In this document: positions 58,198-64,000 of the stretch, one piece after another
Layout: every line of letters begins with the position of its first letter
Position numbering within the stretch: position 1 is the stretch's first letter
DNA from: Streptomyces stelliscabiei
GTDB lineage: Bacteria > Actinomycetota > Actinomycetes > Streptomycetales > Streptomycetaceae
Length of the DNA stretch: 64,000 nt
NCBI RefSeq assembly: GCF_014873495.1
Contig: NZ_JADBGF010000001.1
Location: 4,774,001 to 4,838,000 of the forward strand
Direction: 5' to 3'
Position numbers and translations under genes: made by a program
Notes under the pieces: generated by a model
What the model saw: the letters and a program-made list of their open reading frames with translations, nothing else
The model's database searches: none
Told to the model about the DNA's origin: nothing

Positions 58198-59244
58198 TCA
58201 CCGGGCGCGTTGGGAGCGCCAGAGCAAATACAGCGCGGAGGACACCGCCGCGATCCGCAGCATCCAGGGCCACGCGTCGGCGAGCGCCGCGTCCATGTGG
58301 CCCTTGGCGATCGGCTCACCCCAACGCCCGTCCGTACGCCCCCACAGCCAGACGACCCCGCCCGCGGCCACCGCCCCCGGAATCCCCATGACCGCCCACT
58401 TCGACTCGGAAGGCGTCAACTTCCGCGACAGATAGGCGATCAGCCACCCGAGCCCCAGCGGCACCAGACTCCCCATGACCGCCCCCGCGACCAGCAACGC
58501 GGCGGCCAGCAACAGCAGCGGATTGCTCCACCCCCCGCCCCCCGAGGCCCGCAGCCGAGGCAACGGCAACCGTCGCCGCCGCGCCCCACCCTCCTGTGCG
58601 GGGGCCGCGGCCGGAGCGGCGGCAGCACCCTCGGCCGTGGCGGCCTTCCCCGCCACCTCCGCCGCCGCCTCCACCGGAGGCGGCGGCGCCTTCAGCAGCT
58701 CGGGAATCTCCACGCCCCCGACGAACCCGGGCACGGAGTCCCCCAGCCCGAACCCGATATCGGCGCCCCCGGGCCCGCCACCGACCCGCCACCAGTCGGG
58801 CTGCACATCCCCGTCGCCCAGCTCGTGCAGCGGGGCGAGATGCGGCGGCGCGGCACCGCCCGCCGACGACGGCGGCACGGCGTCGGCGGGACGCGGTCGC
58901 GGCACGACCCGCCGCAGCCCCTTGGCCGGCTCCCCGGCCCCGTCCGTGTCGTCCCCGTCCGCTCCGGTCACCCGCTGCACGGGCACCGCCGCGGCCCGGG
59001 GCTCCGGTACGTCACCGGGCTCGCCGGCCGCCTCGACGACCTCACCCGGCGTACCGAGGCGGGCGATGATGCGCCGCACGGCCGCCGGGCTGTCCACCGG
59101 CGCCTTCGCCCGCCGCCGGTCGATCTCGTCACGCAGCCCCGCCACCAGACGCATCCGCGTCGCCGACGGCAACTGCCGCTGCTGAGCCAGATCACCGACC
59201 CGGCTCAGATACTCGTAGACGACCTGGTCGCTCTCAATCCCCAC
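58198..59244 (-). CDS. Membrane protein with permease-prefix-like N-terminal domain
   Basis: 348 residues from GTG 59244 (GGAGGGG five bases ahead). N-terminal helical domain about 1-75: DQVVYEYLSRVGDLAQQRQL, RLVAGLRDEIDRRRAK, VRRIIARLGTPGEVVEAAGE, which looks like the short DUF1700/permease-prefix module that often leads membrane proteins. A long Pro/Ala linker with DWWRVGGGPGGADIG, then three or four membrane helices near the C terminus (LLLLAAALLVAGAVMGSLVP). Not recognised otherwise. Confidence 0.75.
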   Translation of the reverse strand: MGIESDQVVYEYLSRVGDLAQQRQLPSATRMRLVAGLRDEIDRRRAKAPVDSPAAVRRIIARLGTPGEVVEAAGEPGDVPEPRAAAVPVQRVTGADGDDTDGAGEPAKGLRRVVPRPRPADAVPPSSAGGAAPPHLAPLHELGDGDVQPDWWRVGGGPGGADIGFGLGDSVPGFVGGVEIPELLKAPPPPVEAAAEVAGKAATAEGAAAAPAAAPAQEGGARRRRLPLPRLRASGGGGWSNPLLLLAAALLVAGAVMGSLVPLGLGWLIAYLSRKLTPSESKWAVMGIPGAVAAGGVVWLWGRTDGRWGEPIAKGHMDAALADAWPWMLRIAAVSSALYLLWRSQRAR

Positions 59245-59418
59245 GAAGCCCCTCCGGGGTTGGCGCGCGTACTTCCTCCCGACGGTATCGCTTCCGCCCA
59301 CGCGGAAGCCGCGAGGAACCACGCGGCCGCCCCCCACCGGCCCCGCACCGGACCCCCACCCGCCGACGCACCCGCACCCCGACCCCTGAGGCGCCCCGGC
59401 CCGGCGGAGCCCAGGCGC

Positions 59419-59424
59419 TAACGT
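59419..59424 (+). promoter_or_regulatory. -10 of a leaderless helicase-associated gene
   Basis: taacgt (TAnnnT) ends seven bases before the ATG at 59432, and no Shine-Dalgarno precedes it except an overlapping gg. Confidence 0.45.
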
Positions 59425-59431
59425 TGGCCGG

Positions 59432-62038
59432 ATGAGCACCGAGGAGCACACCCCCACGGAGGCGGCGCCTGCCGGTGGGGCCCCCCGTTCGCTGGCGGAG
59501 GCGCTGCGCGGGCGGGACGACCGTTCGCTCGCCGTGCTGCTCCGGGCGCGGCCGGATCTCATCACGCCCGTGCCGACCGACCTGACCCAGCTGGCGACCC
59601 GGGCGGGGACCCGCGCCTCGGTCGTCCGGGCCCTGGAGCGCCTGGACCGGTTCGCCCTGCAGACGGCGCAGGCCCTGGCCGTGGCGGCCGACCCGGCGTC
59701 GTACGGCGAACTCGCGGGCCTGCTGGCCGGTGACGAGGCCGACCCCGCCGTCACCGCCGCGCTGCCCCACGCGCTCGGCACCCTGCGCGACCAGGCCCTG
59801 GTGTGGGGCCCCGAGGACCGTCTGCGGCTCGTCCGCACGGCCCGTGAGCTGCTCGCCCCCTCCCCGCAGCACCCCTCCCCCACCGGTCTCGGCCCGACCG
59901 TCGCGGAGGCCACGGCGGGTATGTCGCCGGGGCGGGTCCAGGAGATCGTGGCGGAGGCGGGTCTGCCGAGCACCCATGACTCGGTGTCGGCCGTCACCGC
60001 CCTCAGCGGCCTGTTCTCCGACCGTCGCCGCATGGCCGCGCTCCTGGCCGCCGCGCCCCCCGAGTCCCTCGACGTCCTGACCCGCCTGGTGTGGGGGCCG
60101 CCGTACGGGCAGGTCACGGCCAGCCCGGCGGCGCATCTGCGCTGGCTGCTGGACCGGGGGCTGCTGCTGCCGACCGCGCCCGGCACGGTCGTCCTGCCGC
60201 GCGAGGTCGCCCTGCATCTGCGGGCGGGCCGGGCCCACCGGGAGGTGCGGCCGGTGCCGCCGCCCGTGGAGGCGTCGGCCGCGCACCGTCCCCAGGTGGT
60301 GGACGCGACGGCGGCCGGTCAGGCGTACACCGCGCTGGCGACCGTGGAGGAGTTGCTGAAGGACTGGGACGAGGGCGGGCCGGGTGTCCTGCGCGCGGGC
60401 GGGCTCAGTGTGCGGGACCTGAAGCGGACCGCCGTGGCCCTGGACCTGTCCGAGCAGGTCGCCGCGTTCTGGGTCGAACTCGCCTACGCCGCGGGGCTGT
60501 TGGCGTCCGACGGCGAGGCCGACGAGCGGTACGCCGCGACCCCCGCGTACGACGGGTGGCTGGAGCTGCCCGCCGCCGAGCGCTGGGCGCGGCTGGCCAC
60601 GGCCTGGCTGTCGGCGACCCGTACGGCCGGGGTGATCGGCGAACGGGACGCCAAGGACCGTACGTTGTCGGCGCTGGGTCCGGGTCTGGACCGTTCGGCC
60701 GCGCCGGAGGTGCGCCACCGGGTCCTCGCGCTGCTGGCCGGGCTGCCCGAGGGCACGTCGGCCGCCCCCGACTCCGTACTGGCCCGTCTGCACTGGGAAC
60801 GCCCCACCCGCGGCGGCCGGCAGTCCCCCTCACCACAGCCGGGGTCCTCGCACGCCGGGCAGGGGGAGGATCTGCGGGCCCGGATCGCCCGCTGGACCCT
60901 GTCGGAGGCCGAGTCGCTCGGGGTCACCGGGCGCGGCGCGCTGTCCTCGCACGGCCGCGCCCTCCTCGGCTTCCCGCACGAGGCCGCGGCCGGCGCCGAT
61001 CTGCCGGAGACCCCCGGCGACAAGCTCCCCGCCCATCACGTCCCTGTGCCGCATGCTCCGGCACCGTCCCCCGACCCGGTCGCCGAGCGGGCCGCGGCCG
61101 CCTCCCGGGCCGCGCGGCTGCTCGCGCCGCTGCTCCCCGAACCGCTGGACCACGTGCTGCTGCAGGCGGACCTGACGGCCGTCGCGCCGGGCCCGCTGAA
61201 GCGGCCGCTGGCGGACGCGCTGGGCGTCCTGGCGGACGTGGAGTCGAAGGGTGGCGCGACGGTGTACCGGTTCACGCCGGGGTCGGTGCGCCGGGCGCTG
61301 GACGCGGGCCGAAGCGCCTCCGACCTGCACGCCTTCCTGACCGCCCACTCCCGTACGCCGGTTCCGCAGCCGCTCGCGTACCTGATCGACGACGTGGCCC
61401 GGCGCCATGGGCATCTGCGGATCGGCGCGGCGTCGGCGTACGTGCGGTGCGACGACGACGCGATGCTCAGCGAGATCCTCGCCGACAAGCGGTCGCAGGG
61501 GCTCGGGCTGCGGCGGCTGGCGCCGACCGTGCTCGCGGCCCAGACGGACCCCGCGACGCTGCTCGACGGGCTGCGGGCGATGGGGTACGCGCCGGCCGCC
61601 GAGTCGGCGGAGGGCGATGTGCTGATCACCCGGGCGCATGCCCACCGCACCCCGCCCCGCACGGCCCCGGAGCCGGTCCCGGAGGGGCCCCCGGCCCCGG
61701 ACGACACGCTGCTGGGCGCCGCGATCCGGGCCATCCGCGCCGGTGACCTCGCCTCCACCGCGCCCCGGCGGACGACCGGGGACCCGGCCCCGGCCGGCGC
61801 CCTGCCCCGCACGGGTTCCGCCGAGACCCTGGCGACGATGCAGGCGGCCGTCCTCACGGGCGAGGCCCTGTGGATCGGCTACGTCAACGCCGAGGGCTCC
61901 GCCAGCCAGCGCGTCATCGCCCCGGTCCGGGTCGAGGGCGGTTTCGTGACGGCGTACGACCACACGGCGGACGAGGTACGGACGTTCCCGCTGCACCGGA
62001 TCACGGGTGTCGCGGAACTGGCGGACGAGGCGACCTGA
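59432..62038 (+). CDS. Helicase-associated (XPB/Ssl2-N-terminal-like) protein
   Basis: 868 residues without helicase motifs I or II. Features match the actinobacterial helicase_C_3 / XPB-Ssl2 N-terminal family: RSLAEALRGRDDRSLAVLLRARPDL near the start, ADLTAVAPGPLKRPLADALGVLADVESKGGATVYRFTPGSVRRALD (about 585-630), and a WYL-like end (TGEALWIGYVNAEGSASQRV, PVRVEGGFVTAYDHTADEVR). Such proteins often precede an XPB-type helicase; the 63998 start at the window edge could be that gene, but this is not visible. A probable DNA-repair helper. Confidence 0.82.
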   Translation: MSTEEHTPTEAAPAGGAPRSLAEALRGRDDRSLAVLLRARPDLITPVPTDLTQLATRAGTRASVVRALERLDRFALQTAQALAVAADPASYGELAGLLAGDEADPAVTAALPHALGTLRDQALVWGPEDRLRLVRTARELLAPSPQHPSPTGLGPTVAEATAGMSPGRVQEIVAEAGLPSTHDSVSAVTALSGLFSDRRRMAALLAAAPPESLDVLTRLVWGPPYGQVTASPAAHLRWLLDRGLLLPTAPGTVVLPREVALHLRAGRAHREVRPVPPPVEASAAHRPQVVDATAAGQAYTALATVEELLKDWDEGGPGVLRAGGLSVRDLKRTAVALDLSEQVAAFWVELAYAAGLLASDGEADERYAATPAYDGWLELPAAERWARLATAWLSATRTAGVIGERDAKDRTLSALGPGLDRSAAPEVRHRVLALLAGLPEGTSAAPDSVLARLHWERPTRGGRQSPSPQPGSSHAGQGEDLRARIARWTLSEAESLGVTGRGALSSHGRALLGFPHEAAAGADLPETPGDKLPAHHVPVPHAPAPSPDPVAERAAAASRAARLLAPLLPEPLDHVLLQADLTAVAPGPLKRPLADALGVLADVESKGGATVYRFTPGSVRRALDAGRSASDLHAFLTAHSRTPVPQPLAYLIDDVARRHGHLRIGAASAYVRCDDDAMLSEILADKRSQGLGLRRLAPTVLAAQTDPATLLDGLRAMGYAPAAESAEGDVLITRAHAHRTPPRTAPEPVPEGPPAPDDTLLGAAIRAIRAGDLASTAPRRTTGDPAPAGALPRTGSAETLATMQAAVLTGEALWIGYVNAEGSASQRVIAPVRVEGGFVTAYDHTADEVRTFPLHRITGVAELADEAT

Positions 62039-62252
62039 GCGCCGGCCGCCCCCGGTCCCGGCCGTGTTGATCAAGTCGCTTCCCGTCCCTCACCCGTATG
62101 GGCGTACGCCGGAGTTCATGCAGGCCATCGGGTGATTTCCCTCCGATGAGCGGTCGGGCGGGGGCGGGCGCATCGTGGGGTGGGCGGCGGGGCAGCCACC
62201 CTGTGTCCGATCGAGATCGACTCCCCTGCGCTCGAAAGGCCCACCCGTACGC
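62039..62252. promoter_or_regulatory. Upstream region of the small secreted peptide gene
   Basis: No gene. GC-rich with gggcgggggcgggcgcatcg and a ctcgaaaggccc ribosome-site-like stretch about 12 bases ahead of ATG 62253. I see no clear -10. Confidence 0.4.
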
Positions 62253-62417
62253 ATGCGCCCCCTGCTCACGCTCGTCTTCGCCGTCGCCCTGGTGGGTGTG
62301 CTCGCCTCCCCGGCCGCGGCCAACCCGCCGCTGCCCCTGCCCGAACTCGGCACGCTGGTGGGTGAGGGCGTCGGCGTGGAGGGGCCCTTGATCCAGAACG
62401 TCAGCCTGTTGAAGTAG
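62253..62417 (+). CDS. 54-residue secreted peptide
   Basis: A clear signal peptide MRPLLTLVFAVALVGVLASP ending AAANP, then a mature part of about 31 residues: PPLPLPELGTLVGEGVGVEG and PLIQNVSLLK. The stop overlaps by 17 bases, tail to tail, with the stop of the fusion gene on the other strand. Function unknown; length and composition suggest a small wall or chaplin-like/rodlin-like neighbour, without evidence for either. Confidence 0.6.
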   Translation: MRPLLTLVFAVALVGVLASPAAANPPLPLPELGTLVGEGVGVEGPLIQNVSLLK

Positions 62418-63891
62418 AGGCGCGGCCGGCCCGGTAGCTGTCCCCTTCGATGCGGACGATCTCGGCGTGGTGTGCGAGGCGGTCGACCATCGCGGGGGCG
62501 GCCCCGCCGAAGATCTCCTCCCAGCGGCCGAGCGGCCGGTCGCTGGTCACGATCAGCGAGGCCCGCTCGTAGCGGTGCGCGATCAGCTGGAAGACCAGCC
62601 GGGCGGTGTCCGTGTCGAAGGGGAGGTAGCCGACCTCGTCGACGACCAGCAGGGGGCAGGCGTCGAGCGCGGACAGTTCCTCCGCGAGCCTGCCCTCGGC
62701 CCGTGCCCCGGCAAGGCGGGCGGCCCACTGGATGGCGGTCGCGAACAGCACCCGGTGCCCGGCCTGGCAGGCCCGTACGCCGAGCCCGATCGCCAGATGC
62801 GTCTTGCCGGTGCCGGGGGCGCCGACGAACACCACGTTCCGCCCGGCGGCCATGAAGTCCAGCGTCCCGAGCCGGGTCAGCACCCGCCGGTCGAAGGAGC
62901 GCGGGTGGCTCGTGTCGAAGTCCTCCAGCAGCTTGCGCGCCGGGAAGCCGGCCGCCCGCATCCGCCCCTCGACCCCGGTCTCGGCCGGGGGCGGCGTGCG
63001 CCGGGCCTCGTACGGCACGATCCGGGCCCCGCCGCGCGTGAACCGGGTCTCGTGCTCGTGGGAGGAGCCCCGGCCGTCGTGGGTCGGGTAGTTCTCGTAC
63101 GAGGTGGCCTGGGCCGGGATCGGCAGCCGGCTGGTGGGGGGAGCGGGGGCGACGGGGCCCCTCTGCCGGGCCGGTTCCGTCGGCTGCGACGGCTCCCCCG
63201 GGCCGCGGTGTTCCGTGGGCTCCACCGGCACGGGCGGGCCCGGCGGCCGCTTCGGGGCGGCGGCGGACGTGCCGTGGTGGGAGCCGTGTCCCTTGTCCTC
63301 GCGCAGCATCGGGCCCGACATGTACGCCAGGAGCACCGCCGAGGCGATGAAGGCCATGTGGATCACCGTGCCCCACAGCAGCGCGTGGTGCGAGGTGTGG
63401 TGGACGTCGACGAACATCTGGAGCAGATGGACGGAGGAGATGCCCACGATGGCGGTGGCGAGCTTCACCTTCAGCACGTTGGAGTTGACATGCGAGAGCC
63501 ATTCCGGCTGGTCGCGGTGGCCCTGGAGGCCGATGCGGGAGACGAAGGTCTCGTAGCCGCCGACGATCGTCATGATCAGCAGATTGGCGATCATGACGAC
63601 GTCGACCAGCTTGAGCACGGCGAGCATCACGTACGTCTCGGAGGCGTTGCCGCCCACGCACCTGACGATTAACGTCCACAGCTCGTTGAAGAACTTGTAG
63701 ACGTACACCCCCTGGGCCGCGACGAGACCGAAGTACAGCGGTGCCTGGAGCCAGCGGGTGGCGAAGAGGGCGTAGCCGAGCGTGGTGCCCTGCGGAGAGA
63801 CGGGCGGGGTGACCGGGTCTGCCGGGGTGGTTGGCTGCACGGTCCGCATTCTTCGGAACTTTTGCCGCAAATCTGAATTCCTGCCACTCAT
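62401..63891 (-). CDS. Fusion of YqhA/UPF0114 membrane domain with IstB-like AAA+ ATPase
   Basis: 496 residues in one open frame (alternative ATG 63849). Part 1, about 40-200: UPF0114/YqhA family, ATRWLQAPLYFGLVAAQGVY, LKLVDVVMIANLLIMTIVGG, YETFVSRIG, with four membrane helices. Then a Pro-rich linker (about 210-300). Part 2, about 300-490: IstB/DnaC-like ATPase, RMRAAGFPARKLLEDFDTSH, Walker A VGAPGTGKTHLA, Walker B LLVVDEVGYLPFDTDTA, sensor LIVTSDRPLGRWEEIFGG. IstB normally aids IS21 transposase IstA; none is nearby. The fusion would tether an ATPase to the membrane. Intact reading argues for function. Confidence 0.85.
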   Translation of the reverse strand: MSGRNSDLRQKFRRMRTVQPTTPADPVTPPVSPQGTTLGYALFATRWLQAPLYFGLVAAQGVYVYKFFNELWTLIVRCVGGNASETYVMLAVLKLVDVVMIANLLIMTIVGGYETFVSRIGLQGHRDQPEWLSHVNSNVLKVKLATAIVGISSVHLLQMFVDVHHTSHHALLWGTVIHMAFIASAVLLAYMSGPMLREDKGHGSHHGTSAAAPKRPPGPPVPVEPTEHRGPGEPSQPTEPARQRGPVAPAPPTSRLPIPAQATSYENYPTHDGRGSSHEHETRFTRGGARIVPYEARRTPPPAETGVEGRMRAAGFPARKLLEDFDTSHPRSFDRRVLTRLGTLDFMAAGRNVVFVGAPGTGKTHLAIGLGVRACQAGHRVLFATAIQWAARLAGARAEGRLAEELSALDACPLLVVDEVGYLPFDTDTARLVFQLIAHRYERASLIVTSDRPLGRWEEIFGGAAPAMVDRLAHHAEIVRIEGDSYRAGRASTSTG

Positions 63892-64000
63892 CGGAATGAA
63901 TAGACATGTAATAAGACCGGGATCCGGAGGGGTGGGCGCCGCGGAAAGCCTTGTTGATCAGGCACACTGGACGTTTGGCCGAATCGAAAGGTGCCGCGTG
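63892..64000 (+). other. Window edge: promoter region and possible next start
   Basis: The last bases read cgaatcgaaaggtgccgcgtg. AAAGG six bases before GTG 63998 could be a ribosome site and start of a plus-strand gene beyond the window. taataag (63909-63915) and the AT-rich tgaatagacatgtaataaga are candidates for promoter elements of the divergent fusion gene. Confidence 0.35.

Noticed and set aside
62401..63000. IstB sequence as part of an IS21 element
   Set aside because: No IstA gene, no terminal repeats or target duplications, and the frame is joined in phase to a chromosomal membrane domain.
1..64000. tRNA or rRNA genes
   Set aside because: No T-loop (GGTTCGAATC-like) or acceptor-stem patterns seen on either strand by reading; a tRNAscan run would settle it.

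Overview
The window is 64 kb of very GC-rich DNA with strong third-position G/C bias, GTG and TTG starts, several leaderless genes and families typical of Streptomyces (conservon genes, DUF3027, DUF2771, DUF2530, futalosine-pathway menaquinone genes, a CebR box). It looks like core chromosome of a streptomycete. From memory, gene order resembles the mqnB/mqnD to serC part of the S. coelicolor chromosome; this was not checked by alignment. I saw no tRNA, rRNA, CRISPR array, prophage or intact insertion sequence.

Layout. (1) 1-9942, minus strand: an eight-gene operon for carboxylation-type acyl-CoA catabolism of the acyclic-terpene (Atu) or leucine (Liu) kind. It reads TIGR03084-like protein, AtuA-like protein, carboxyltransferase, biotin carboxylase, acyl-CoA dehydrogenase, acyl-CoA ligase, enoyl-CoA hydratase, TetR regulator (cut by the window edge). 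Most genes overlap by a few bases, and a perfect inverted repeat lies just upstream. (2) 10-16.5 kb: EamA exporter, two small proteins (one frameshifted), a DUF952 protein, a MITE-like repeat, a TPR-type protein and a large FAD/Fe-S oxidoreductase. (3) 16.8-21.4 kb: a conservon (sensor-like kinase, roadblock protein, DUF742 protein, P450) in which the expected Ras-like GTPase gene cvnD is missing. (4) 21.7-31.3 kb: serC, secreted tripeptidyl aminopeptidase, a CebR-box cellulase (GH5-CBM2), a TetR-controlled ABC exporter, a surface protein and an SGNH hydrolase. (5) 31.3-41.9 kb: methyltransferase, frameshifted Uma2 gene, two MFS transporters, tandem SnoaL-like protein, aldo/keto reductase, ThpR, MarR, an orphan ribbon-helix-helix protein, a purine permease and a DUF2530 protein. 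(6) 42-52.2 kb: CtpE-like P-type ATPase, zinc-ribbon membrane protein, two paralogous secreted proteins, MOSC protein, a sacsin/HSP90-like ATPase and DUF3027. (7) 52.9-57 kb: MFS, DUF2771 lipoprotein, mqnB, mqnD and a cold-shock protein. (8) 57-64 kb: membrane protein, HAD hydrolase, membrane protein, helicase-associated protein, a tiny secreted peptide and an unusual fusion of a YqhA/UPF0114 membrane domain to an IstB-like AAA+ ATPase.

Most notable points: the conservon without cvnD, where the first codons of the P450 frame look like a leftover cvnD start, and whose P450 has Glu-x-x-Trp in place of the near-universal Glu-x-x-Arg; the YqhA-IstB fusion with no transposase beside it; the nested inverted-repeat element that supplies the stop codon of a TPR gene; an 18-bp perfect palindrome ahead of an orphan ribbon-helix-helix gene; and a dispersed GC-rich intergenic repeat family. 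All family assignments are by eye from protein motifs; no database search was run.
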